Positions 17,780-24,881 of a DNA stretch of 64,000 bases are shown here, in pieces. The notes beneath the pieces are model-generated. The model searched no databases, was not told where the DNA came from, and saw nothing but the letters and a program-made list of their open reading frames with translations. The translations under genes and the position numbers were made by a program. Where the stretch lies: positions 1 through 64,000 of the forward strand of contig JAEZZQ010000017.1 in NCBI GenBank assembly GCA_023442465.1, given 5' to 3'. Every line of letters begins with the position of its first letter. The stretch's first letter is position 1. Origin of the DNA: Bacillota bacterium. GTDB lineage: Bacteria; Bacillota; Clostridia; Lachnospirales; Lachnospiraceae.

Positions 17780-18529
17780 TTAAGGAATATTCATATTCAG
17801 CTTTAAAGCCAGCGTCTTTACAATGCGCGTAGCAACCGGGCAGACCTTCCCATTTTCCAGAATGACCAGACAATTCTTAATATTTACTTCTTTCACGTGG
17901 GAAAGGTTAATGATGCATGATTTATGACATTGAAAAAATGATTCGTCTAAAAGTTTTACTATTTTTTTCAAGGAATAGAAAAGCTCGGTATATCCGTTTC
18001 TCTTATAGATTCGAATCTTATGCGCCTCTACGGAAGTTTCAATGCAGTAAATATCGGGAAGCTTCATGGAGATGATACGTCCGTCGATTTTTAAGGCGAT
18101 AGCCTTTTGAATAGTATTGGTAGGGAGCGTATAAAGCTCCAGGGCTTTGAGAATACATTCCCGTATACGGGAGGAAATATCCTTGCTGTCGCTTTTTATA
18201 ATATAATCCATGGCTTCGACCTTATATTTGAAAGAGAGATAGGAAAGCTCGCTGTGAACAGTAACGAACACGATAAAGCCCCGTGGATCATATTTCCTTA
18301 TTTCCCTGGCAAGAGCGAAGCCGTCAATGGAAGTATTCAGATTAACGTCGAGAAAATATAAAGATGGAGTTTTATGCTCGGTCAAATAGGAGAGAAGCTG
18401 ATAGGGTGAAGAAGAGGTGCAAACGATAGAAGCATCCATATCTTCAATCATGATTGTGTTGGATACCAATTTATTAAGATGCTGCAATTGATTTTCATCA
18501 TCATCACAAATGTATACTGGTAACATCAT
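17780..18529 (-). CDS. LytTR-family (AgrA-like) response regulator
   Basis: A 249-residue protein: an N-terminal receiver domain with acidic pocket (YICDDDENQ, about 6-14), phospho-acceptor Asp in FLDVNLN (about 58), and a C-terminal LytTR DNA-binding domain (about 145-245, including FFQCHKSCIINLSHVKEV). This architecture matches AgrA. It lies divergently from agrB, but no AgrC kinase or AgrD peptide gene is visible beside it. The stretch 18253-18264 happens to equal the end of the Family 1 repeat but is coding here. Confidence 0.9.
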   Translation of the reverse strand: MMLPVYICDDDENQLQHLNKLVSNTIMIEDMDASIVCTSSSPYQLLSYLTEHKTPSLYFLDVNLNTSIDGFALAREIRKYDPRGFIVFVTVHSELSYLSFKYKVEAMDYIIKSDSKDISSRIRECILKALELYTLPTNTIQKAIALKIDGRIISMKLPDIYCIETSVEAHKIRIYKRNGYTELFYSLKKIVKLLDESFFQCHKSCIINLSHVKEVNIKNCLVILENGKVCPVATRIVKTLALKLNMNIP

Positions 18530-18649
18530 TCCCCCTGAGTAAAAGTTGATATTAATGATGTCATGATACGATATAATAATTCAGTTTACTACTTATTACA
18601 ACAAATTTATGATTATATTTTTATATAAGAAATAAGGTGAAAAAATAAT

Positions 18650-18694
18650 CGTTTAAGAAATGGAATTGAGCGTTTATGAAAAATATGGTAATAT
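18650..18694 (+). promoter_or_regulatory. agrB promoter with direct repeats
   Basis: CGTTTAAGAAA (18650-18660) and CGTTTATGAAA (18671-18681) are direct repeats with a period of 21 bp, the geometry LytTR regulators use. TTGAGC (18666-18671) and TAATAT (18689-18694), 17 bp apart, form the likely promoter and overlap the second repeat. Match to published LytTR consensus is only partial. Confidence 0.5.
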
Positions 18695-18737
18695 ATTATC
18701 GAAGTATGTTATAAATAGAATCACGAGATGAGACGAG

Positions 18738-19325
18738 GTGTACAGCATGGAACATATGCTTGCGAGTAAGATTACGGCTTGGTGTTTGAAGCGCAATGAG
18801 ATGTCGGAGTCACAAGCCATAGCGGTTACCTATGGAATAGAATTAATCTTTAACTCTCTGTTCAAAGTGATGGGGCTAGTATTGCTCGGATTCGTTTTCG
18901 GTCGCGCATGGGATGTGATCCTGTCAATTGGATGTTTTTCTTTGTTACGTTCCTGTGCAGGAGGAGTACATATGAAGTCGAGCCTTGGCTGCTTCTTGTC
19001 GATGGCGCTGGTGTGTGTCCTTTCCTGTGTAGGCGCGGAGTATATCGGTTATCTGCCGATTGGCGTAATGATAGCTTTAACAATAGGAATTATAGTAGTT
19101 AATAAATTGTATGCACCATTTTTTACTGAAAATAATCCGATTGAAGACGGCAAACTTATCAAAAAGAAAAATACAGGTGCAGTAATAATCTCGGTAATAT
19201 TATTGGCAATCATATGGATTACACCTATATGGAAGCTTAAAATGATAATGCTTATACCGGTAACACTGGAAACCTTAAGCATATTGCCGTGCTGGCACGG
19301 AACGAAAAAAGCGGCTCAGGACTAA
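18738..19325 (+). CDS. AgrB-like peptide-processing membrane protease
   Basis: A 195-residue membrane protein of the accessory gene regulator B family. The catalytic His78 and Cys85 lie in RSCAGGVHMKSSLGC, with the usual seven-residue spacing, and four to six hydrophobic segments surround them. AgrB cleaves and cyclises the AgrD propeptide to make an autoinducing thiolactone. No agrD-like small ORF was found upstream or downstream, so substrate and signal are unknown. A GAGGTG ribosome binding site precedes the ATG. Confidence 0.88.
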   Translation: MYSMEHMLASKITAWCLKRNEMSESQAIAVTYGIELIFNSLFKVMGLVLLGFVFGRAWDVILSIGCFSLLRSCAGGVHMKSSLGCFLSMALVCVLSCVGAEYIGYLPIGVMIALTIGIIVVNKLYAPFFTENNPIEDGKLIKKKNTGAVIISVILLAIIWITPIWKLKMIMLIPVTLETLSILPCWHGTKKAAQD

Positions 19326-19361
19326 ATCGAATAAAAGCCTGCACCGCAGCAAAAACTTGAT

Positions 19362-19434
19362 AATAAAGCAAGCATATTATTACTTAGTGTCAAAGGGGAA
19401 TTTTGAGAATTGTCTTAATGTGCTTGCTTTTATT
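19362..19434. terminator. Long-arm hairpin between agrB and the EFR1 gene
   Basis: AATAAAGCAAGCATATTA (19362-19379) pairs, with one bulge and one mismatch, with TAATGTGCTTGCTTTTATT (19416-19434). Both flanks are T/A rich, so it could terminate transcription from both sides of this convergent pair. Confidence 0.6.
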
Positions 19435-19465
19435 ATATCTAAACCAATCAACGCTTCTTTATGTA

Positions 19466-20257
19466 CTAGTCTAAGTTCTGCGGAAGTTTATATCTTTTTT
19501 TCCCCTTACTATACCCATAATTAATTGCTTTAACGGGGCATGCATGAAGGCAGGACGTACAAAATTCACATTTTTGTCCCCAAACCGGTTTTTGAGAAAC
19601 CATGCGGATATTTTCCACAGGACACACCTTGCTGCATAATCCACAACCGGTGCAGGAACTGTCTAAGTTGGAAGAAAAAATATTGCCTCTTTGCCAAAGG
19701 ACGCTTGTTTCTTTTTCATTTAATTTATATCCAAAACTATGCCATGGTCTTACAAAAAAAGGTTCAAAATTCCGATGTGCCTGTTTATCGATGATCATAG
19801 AGGAATATTTGTTCAATTTATCTGTCGCTTTATTAAATAATTTACTGATACTTTTTTCGTCAGGAAGCCGATTAACATCTGTTAATAAATTACTTTTGTT
19901 TATGAGTGCTATATTATTAGGCATCTTTATACGATAAGAGGCAGAAAGTTTCATATTTCGTGTATCTAATATTTTTTCAAGCTGAATAGTTGCAATCCCG
20001 TCATATCCCCCCATTGTATGGACTTCATATAAATAGGAAGTATCAATTAATACGCTGTTTAGAAATTTTTTGATGATATTTGGCAATCCCCAATAGTAAA
20101 CCGGGAAAAAGATTCCAACACGGTCGGCGCTGAGTGCTCTTAAGTTATCATATTGGGCAATATTAATAAGTTGGCAATCTCCGATTCTGTCTGCCAGTGT
20201 TTTGGCGGCCCAATATGTATTTCCTGTACCACTGAAATAAAATATAATATTTTTCAT
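19466..20257 (-). CDS. EFR1-type flavodoxin/ferredoxin fusion protein
   Basis: A 263-residue protein. Residues 1-150 form a flavodoxin-like domain that starts IIFYFSGTGNTYWAAK, the FMN phosphate loop. The C-terminal part has two 4Fe-4S motifs, CTGCGLCSKVCPV (about 205-217) and CEFCTSCLHACPV (about 230-242). The order defines EFR1-type ferrodoxins, probable electron carriers of unknown partner. It follows the TetR gene by 20 bases, so the two form one leftward unit. Confidence 0.9.
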   Translation of the reverse strand: MKNIIFYFSGTGNTYWAAKTLADRIGDCQLINIAQYDNLRALSADRVGIFFPVYYWGLPNIIKKFLNSVLIDTSYLYEVHTMGGYDGIATIQLEKILDTRNMKLSASYRIKMPNNIALINKSNLLTDVNRLPDEKSISKLFNKATDKLNKYSSMIIDKQAHRNFEPFFVRPWHSFGYKLNEKETSVLWQRGNIFSSNLDSSCTGCGLCSKVCPVENIRMVSQKPVWGQKCEFCTSCLHACPVKAINYGYSKGKKRYKLPQNLD

Positions 20258-20277
20258 ACTTTTTATCCTTTTTAAAT

Positions 20278-20850
20278 TTAGATTTGAATAAGGTTAATCA
20301 TATCTGCAATCATTTTGTTACGCTGTTTTTTTTCAAAGAAATTAAAAGAAATATTTTCTTTGATAATATCAACTTCAAGAAATGATAGTTGTATGGTGCT
20401 GGAAATCATATTCAAAATAATCATTATTTTGTCATCACTTAAATTGCTGTTTATTGATTTTAAAATGGGAGAATAATATTCAATAGCCTGTTTTAAGGAA
20501 TCCGCTTTTATATATCCTTCCAAACAGAACTTTATATACAATTTACTTATTTTTCCATGCCTGGCTAAAAAGTCTGCATATGATTGAAAAGACAGCACAA
20601 TCATTTCTTTGGACTCGACGTTTTTCTTTAGGAAGCTTTTATTTTCTTCTCTAATGCTATTCTCTATATATTGCTTTACCGCATCAACTAATAAGTCCTG
20701 CTTACTTTTGTAATGATAATTGATTAATCCGACTGCTACATTTGCTTTTTTTGCTATTTGGCTAATACTGATATTAGATGAGCCGGTTTCTTCGATTAAC
20801 TCTATCACAGCATTTACCATATCACTTTTTGTTCTTTCGGCTTTGTACAT
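20278..20850 (-). CDS. TetR family transcriptional regulator
   Basis: A 190-residue regulator. The N-terminal HTH (ISQIAKKANVAVGLINYHYK, about 24-43) is typical of TetR, followed by a helical ligand-binding domain without recognisable specificity. It is first in a unit with the EFR1 protein, and its promoter carries a perfect palindrome on the -10 box. The low GC of this gene and its neighbours differs from the flanking glutamate synthase region. Confidence 0.9.
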   Translation of the reverse strand: MYKAERTKSDMVNAVIELIEETGSSNISISQIAKKANVAVGLINYHYKSKQDLLVDAVKQYIENSIREENKSFLKKNVESKEMIVLSFQSYADFLARHGKISKLYIKFCLEGYIKADSLKQAIEYYSPILKSINSNLSDDKIMIILNMISSTIQLSFLEVDIIKENISFNFFEKKQRNKMIADMINLIQI

Positions 20851-20920
20851 ATATCATTCCCTCTTTCGAATTGTAATGTTATTTGATAATTGATGACATT
20901 TTGAAACTGAATAATATTCA

Positions 20921-20966
20921 ATAATTGAATTTGATTCAATTATATCACTTGTATATTATCTGTCAA
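20921..20966 (-). promoter_or_regulatory. TetR promoter and operator
   Basis: On the reverse strand TTGACA (20966-20961) and TATAAT (20944-20939) are 16 bp apart. ATAATTGAAT (20921-20930) and ATTCAATTAT (20934-20943) are a perfect 10-bp-arm palindrome around TTG, lying on the -10 box, where a TetR dimer would block polymerase. The gene-free 20967-21136 stretch upstream is AT-rich with no other feature I can name. Confidence 0.8.
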
Positions 20967-21136
20967 CAAAGATACTATAAATTATTTTTAAACTTGAGTT
21001 TTAGATTCGGCCATAGGATCACACATACATATTGAATACAGTTTTTATAGCGTTTCATTGTAAAAAAATTGTATGCAAATACTATAGTCAGGATAATCTA
21101 TACTTTTTTATTTTTTCTATTGCATAATTTTTTTCA

Positions 21137-21178
21137 TAGTGATATATTTATAACACACAAGTTATAAATATATCACTA
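21137..21178 (+). promoter_or_regulatory. Perfect 18-bp-arm inverted repeat before the membrane protein/XRE pair
   Basis: TAGTGATATATTTATAAC (21137-21154) is the exact reverse complement of GTTATAAATATATCACTA (21161-21178), with a six-base centre. GGGAG and the ATG at 21193 follow directly. It may be the operator of the XRE regulator two genes on, or a leader hairpin close to the ribosome binding site. Confidence 0.75.
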
Positions 21179-21192
21179 CGGGAGAGTGCATT

Positions 21193-21588
21193 ATGAAAGT
21201 GAAAATGAATACTAAACTAAGGCTTGTTATGGAAGTAATAACAGTTCTGTACTTATTTCTTAGCGCATCACTAAAGAATTCAGATTTCAATATTCCGCTT
21301 TTACTGACTTTGATTTGGAGCGTGATATGGTTCCTAATCTTTTTACAGGGGAAAAGATTAGGCGGAATAAAGGATGAGCTGATAATTTCCATATTATCTA
21401 AAATAAATGGAATAGTGGTGTATTTCTTTATATTTGCGATTGGCACTTTTTGTGTTTTTCTTATAACACCGTATAATAGCTTTTTTATTTCAAAGGTTAC
21501 GATTGGGATATATTTAATGCTTATACTTCTTATTGCAACTGTAATCAGATTATTATTATTTATATATTATGATAAGAAGGGTATGTAA
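21193..21588 (+). CDS. Four-helix membrane protein, DUF2178-like
   Basis: A 131-residue protein with four hydrophobic segments (about 10-25, 33-50, 72-95, 105-125). A KDELIISILSKINGIVVYFF stretch in the middle resembles DUF2178-type proteins, which are often encoded next to small XRE regulators, as here. No enzymatic motif. The second gene of the pair begins ten bases after its stop. Confidence 0.7.
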   Translation: MKVKMNTKLRLVMEVITVLYLFLSASLKNSDFNIPLLLTLIWSVIWFLIFLQGKRLGGIKDELIISILSKINGIVVYFFIFAIGTFCVFLITPYNSFFISKVTIGIYLMLILLIATVIRLLLFIYYDKKGM

Positions 21589-21597
21589 AAGGTGGCT

Positions 21598-21795
21598 ATG
21601 TTAAATACAAAAATAAAGGAATATCGGGAAAAGAAATCAATGAGTCAAAATGAACTTGCCCAATTGGTTGGGGTAAGAAGAGAAACAATAGTTCATTTGG
21701 AAAACGGCAGATATAATCCTTCTTTAAAATTAGCAATGGATATAGCAAAAGTATTCGACACAACAGTTGAAGATTTGTTTGAATTTATTGGTTAA
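21598..21795 (+). CDS. Small XRE-family HTH regulator
   Basis: A 65-residue protein that is almost entirely a lambda-repressor-type HTH (MSQNELAQLVGVRRETIVHL, about 14-33; LENGRYNPSL following), of the YozG-like compact type. The ATG at 21598 is preferred to the GTG at 21592 because AAAGGTGG then lies at normal distance. It is translated with the membrane protein before it and may repress this pair through the palindrome at 21137. Confidence 0.85.
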   Translation: MLNTKIKEYREKKSMSQNELAQLVGVRRETIVHLENGRYNPSLKLAMDIAKVFDTTVEDLFEFIG

Positions 21796-21878
21796 AATAA
21801 TGAACTGGCGCTGTCATAGTGCAATCTATAACCATATCGGAGTATGGGACGGCTCTGCGGTTAGTGCGTGCATGGAAA

Positions 21879-21910
21879 AAGCGGTATAACAGTGAGATGT
21901 TATACCGCTT
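21879..21910. terminator. Bidirectional terminator
   Basis: AAGCGGTATAAC (21879-21890) pairs perfectly with GTTATACCGCTT (21899-21910), flanked by A-rich and T/A-rich bases. It separates the XRE gene from the convergent asnA. Confidence 0.75.
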
Positions 21911-21974
21911 ATCATTATTATTAAAATAAAAAATCTCAAACTGATTTTGAAGATTCCGATAGCTTTGCAATTTC

Positions 21975-22985
21975 TTAAAGCAACTGCAGTCCATTCTCCC
22001 TGGCAGCAGCCATCGTTTCATCAGGCCAAAGCGAGCACTGAACCTCTCCAATATGCGCCTTGCGTAAAAAGAACATACAGATACGCGATTGTCCGATGCC
22101 GCCGCCAATCGTATAAGGAAGTTCTTCCTCAACGACTGCTTTTTGGAAAGGAAGTTTCACGCGTTCCGGGCATCCTGCCTTTTCCAGCTGAGAAAGCAGA
22201 GCCTCTTTATCCACGCGAATTCCCATGGAAGATAGTTCCAGTGCGATATCGAGAACCGGATAATAAACAACAATGTCCGCGTTTAAAGCCCAATCGTCGT
22301 AGTCGGGAGCACGCCCGTCGTGCCTTTCGCCGGATTCCAGCAAATCCCCGATCTGCATAATGCATACGGCTCCTTTAGCTTTCGAGATATAATATTCTCT
22401 CTCCTTCGGCGTGTTATCGGGGAACATGTTCTCCAGTTCCTGCGTTGTGATAAAGAAGATGTCGTGGGGAAGTATCTCTTCTATATAATCGTATCTGATC
22501 GCCATATACTTTTCCGTCTTGCGCAGTACTTTGTATACGGTACGGACTACCTCTTGCAAGGTCTCGATATTCCGTTCTTCTCTGGAAATGATTTTTTCCC
22601 AGTCCCATTGGTCCACATAAATAGAATGAATATTATCGGTTTCTTCATCCCTACGGATAGCACTCATGTCGGTATAAAGACCTTCTCCGTGAGAAAAACC
22701 GTATTTTTGAAGCGCCGAGCGTTTCCATTTGGCGAGGGAATGAACGATTTCGGCTTCCGCATCACCCTGCTCCTTAATGCCGAAGGTAACGGGGCGTTCT
22801 ACGCCGTTTAAGTTGTCGTTCAGACCTGATTCGGGGGTAACAAATAAGGGTGCAGATACGCGCAGCAGGTTCAAACGCTCGGCAAGAAGATTCTGAAAGA
22901 AATCCTTGACGGTTTTAATACCGATCTGGGTATCGTGCAAATTAAGTGCCGACTGGTAGTCTTTGGGAATAACCGGCTTGCTCAT
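21975..22985 (-). CDS. asnA: Aspartate--ammonia ligase
   Basis: A 336-residue ammonia-dependent asparagine synthetase, related in fold to class II aminoacyl-tRNA synthetases. Recognisable landmarks are RLNLLRVSAPLFV (about 36-48), the GLNDNLNGVERPV motif (about 54-66), and the C-terminal GGGIGQSRICMFFLR (about 290-304). It makes asparagine from aspartate, ammonia and ATP in the cytosol. It stands alone, with a terminator behind and a Family 1 repeat fragment about 130 bases upstream. Confidence 0.96.
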   Translation of the reverse strand: MSKPVIPKDYQSALNLHDTQIGIKTVKDFFQNLLAERLNLLRVSAPLFVTPESGLNDNLNGVERPVTFGIKEQGDAEAEIVHSLAKWKRSALQKYGFSHGEGLYTDMSAIRRDEETDNIHSIYVDQWDWEKIISREERNIETLQEVVRTVYKVLRKTEKYMAIRYDYIEEILPHDIFFITTQELENMFPDNTPKEREYYISKAKGAVCIMQIGDLLESGERHDGRAPDYDDWALNADIVVYYPVLDIALELSSMGIRVDKEALLSQLEKAGCPERVKLPFQKAVVEEELPYTIGGGIGQSRICMFFLRKAHIGEVQCSLWPDETMAAARENGLQLL

Positions 22986-23113
22986 AAGTAATCATCCTCA
23001 CTTTTTCTTTATTATTAATCATCTTACATAATTATACACAACTAATATTTAACCGCGTTTTGCCTGATAATGCAAGCGTTAAATACTGTGAAGCAATATT
23101 TTGTATATTAAAT

Positions 23114-23218
23114 GTTACTGTTCACTCCGTTCTCAGCAACACACGATTTCTGCATTGTAAAAATTTTGCATGTAAATTCGCACTGCAAAGCAGAAATCAT
23201 CTCTTAAATCATGTTCTT
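23114..23218 (-). repeat. Family 1 palindromic repeat, copy B (long form, truncated)
   Basis: In reverse orientation: the GTTACTGTTCAC end is at 23114, and the A/T-rich insertion of the long form (around AAAATTTTGCATG) is present. The copy stops at 23218, so the other terminal repeat and hairpin one are missing. The end of the copy lies inside the 3' end of the Nim-like gene and supplies its last codons and its stop (23204). Confidence 0.85.
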
Positions 23219-23698
23219 CTCCCGTACCAATTCGATTGCTTCTTTGCCGGACATATGCTCGATATCCAGTTCTATCATGCAAAGCTGTGGGAGCGATTTG
23301 TCGATTTCCTGAAGGTGCCCTTGTGCCTGCTCGGGAGAATACCTTTTTGTCAATTTCTCGATAGCGCTTCTTTTCTGTGCTTCGTCCTCCAGGATTACGG
23401 CTTTTCCGAAAGCGATGACGCTGCGAAAATAAGTGGTATATTTCTCCGGTACCACACTGTCTTTATCGATAACACAGAAGGAGACCTTTTCATTTCTTAC
23501 AATGGAATCTATCTTGTGTCCCGTTTTGGCACAGTGGAAAAAGATTTTGAAATCATCGTACACATAGCTGAGCGGAACAGCGTAAGGATAGCCGTCGTCT
23601 CCGGATACAGCGAGAACGCCGGAGGTTCCCCGCTGCAGGACATCGATACATTCTCCTTCCGATAGAATCTGTTTTTGTCTTCTCATTTCCCTAAACAT
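23204..23698 (-). CDS. Nim-like pyridoxamine 5'-phosphate oxidase family protein
   Basis: A 164-residue split-barrel flavoprotein. It starts MFREMRRQKQILSEGECIDV; GVLAVSGDDGYPYAVPLSYV (about 27-46) and FHCAKTGHKIDSI (about 54-66) match the NimA/PNPOx-like group, whose members include nitroimidazole-resistance reductases. The reaction in this organism is unknown. An AAGAGGTG ribosome binding site precedes the ATG. The last four codons and the stop fall in a Family 1 repeat copy, so the C-terminus may have been altered by its insertion. Confidence 0.85.
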   Translation of the reverse strand: MFREMRRQKQILSEGECIDVLQRGTSGVLAVSGDDGYPYAVPLSYVYDDFKIFFHCAKTGHKIDSIVRNEKVSFCVIDKDSVVPEKYTTYFRSVIAFGKAVILEDEAQKRSAIEKLTKRYSPEQAQGHLQEIDKSLPQLCMIELDIEHMSGKEAIELVREKNMI

Positions 23699-23712
23699 AT
23701 GACACCTCTTTC

Positions 23713-24150
23713 TTATTTTGTATTAATTATGAACATGCCGGCAATGCAAATGGCGATTCCCGCCAGCTTTTTCATGGAAAGGCCCTCTTTATAAAGAAGC
23801 CAGCCGACAAACAGCATAATAACTGATACACACATATTTGCGATCAGGGAGCCCTTGCTGATTTCCCAGCCGTTTCGATACATCAGAAGATAGCCGCCCT
23901 CTACGCCCAATACGGCGAGTCCCAGCAAGAAATTGGATATATTCATCTTGCTCATTTCCATGATCAAGCTTTCCTTTTTCGTTAGAAAAAACAAGAGAAT
24001 GCTGGAAACAAGGGCCACGCCATAGGTAGCGATAAGCGCAAGAAACGGATTTACGTCGGAGGGCGTATTTTTGCTGAACATATGATAGAAGACATTGGAA
24101 AGGATGACCAGCAAAATAGGCATAATATATAGATAATTCAAATTATTCAT
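23713..24150 (-). CDS. Half-size EamA/DMT-type membrane transporter
   Basis: A 145-residue membrane protein with about five hydrophobic segments, ending LSMKKLAGIAICIAGMFIIN, the end of an EamA repeat. Normal EamA transporters have two such repeats; single-repeat proteins act as dimers. It overlaps the GNAT gene by eight bases and lies 14 bases before the Nim-like gene, so all three form one leftward operon. Substrate unknown. Confidence 0.82.
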   Translation of the reverse strand: MNNLNYLYIMPILLVILSNVFYHMFSKNTPSDVNPFLALIATYGVALVSSILLFFLTKKESLIMEMSKMNISNFLLGLAVLGVEGGYLLMYRNGWEISKGSLIANMCVSVIMLFVGWLLYKEGLSMKKLAGIAICIAGMFIINTK

Positions 24151-24574
24151 CTCTGTCCTCCAATTGCTTATACATCAGCACATGGAGGCAGTATTCGTCA
24201 TAATAGGGTTCTCCTGACGTTACATAGCCTTGTTTTTCGTAGAAGCCCGCCGCCCTTACCTGAGCTGACAGATATATTTTCCGGCCTCCGGCTGAGCGTA
24301 TTCGTTCTTCGGCCTCCTCCAGGATATGCGCACCGATATTCTTTCCCCGGTAGGCTTTGTCAACGGCAATACGGCCCATGGTGTATGCCGATTTCCCGCT
24401 GTCAAAATAGTAGCGGCAGGTTGCTATCGGCGATTCCCCCTCAAATAGGACGAGGTGGGTGGAAATATCGTCGAGGTCGTCGAATTCCTCGATAAATCCT
24501 TGCTCCTTTACGAATATGGATTCCCTCAGAAAAGAAGCTTCTTTTGGTAAATAGTTATAGCTTTTTGTGATCAT
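24143..24574 (-). CDS. GNAT family N-acetyltransferase (ElaA-like)
   Basis: A 143-residue acetyltransferase. The acetyl-CoA loop is MGRIAVDKAYRGKNIGAHIL (about 67-86), the later GNAT motif is KIYLSAQVRAAGFYEKQGY (about 99-117). The start region LRESIFVKEQGF resembles ElaA-type proteins. First gene of the leftward GNAT/EamA/Nim operon, with an attenuator-like hairpin upstream. Acceptor unknown. Confidence 0.88.
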   Translation of the reverse strand: MITKSYNYLPKEASFLRESIFVKEQGFIEEFDDLDDISTHLVLFEGESPIATCRYYFDSGKSAYTMGRIAVDKAYRGKNIGAHILEEAEERIRSAGGRKIYLSAQVRAAGFYEKQGYVTSGEPYYDEYCLHVLMYKQLEDRDE

Positions 24575-24633
24575 GATGAGATATGTTCCTTCATAATATA
24601 GTTGGTTTATGCGTTATAAAACAAAAAACACTC

Positions 24634-24679
24634 AAAAACAAACCTTCTGATGCGGGAAATGCACCATACCTACGGTTTG
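24634..24679 (-). terminator. Attenuator-like hairpin ahead of the GNAT operon
   Basis: On the reverse strand CAAACC (24679-24674) pairs with GGTTTG (24644-24639) and is followed by TTTTT (24638-24634), with further weaker pairing inside. It lies about 60 bases before the GNAT start, so it could regulate the operon. The remaining bases up to 24881 hold no gene; I could not match the upstream leader to a known riboswitch. Confidence 0.5.
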
Positions 24680-24881
24680 CCCCTGAATGCCTTATATACT
24701 TTATCCGGTGACAAAGCATTAGCTTTTTCTGACAAGATTATACTAAAGTTGTGTGGGAATGTCAATGAAACAAAAAAATTACTATCCAGATTATGAACAT
24801 TTGTTCGATAAAACTATTGATAAACGGGAATGAATATGGTATCATAATACAAACGGGTGTTCGAGGCGGTGACGAGATTTG

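Noticed and set aside
18253..18264. GTGAACAGTAAC, identical to the Family 1 repeat end, within the LytTR gene
   Set aside because: It lies in a conserved coding stretch (FVTVHSE) with no other repeat sequence next to it; treated as coincidence.
23060..23665. 201-codon plus-strand frame opposite the Nim-like gene
   Set aside because: Antisense of a clear family member and starts in the repeat; no independent support.
24618..24740. Cyclic-di-GMP (GEMM) riboswitch before the GNAT operon
   Set aside because: GGGGCAAACC recalls the motif, but the following GACGCAAAGC segment and second stem are missing.
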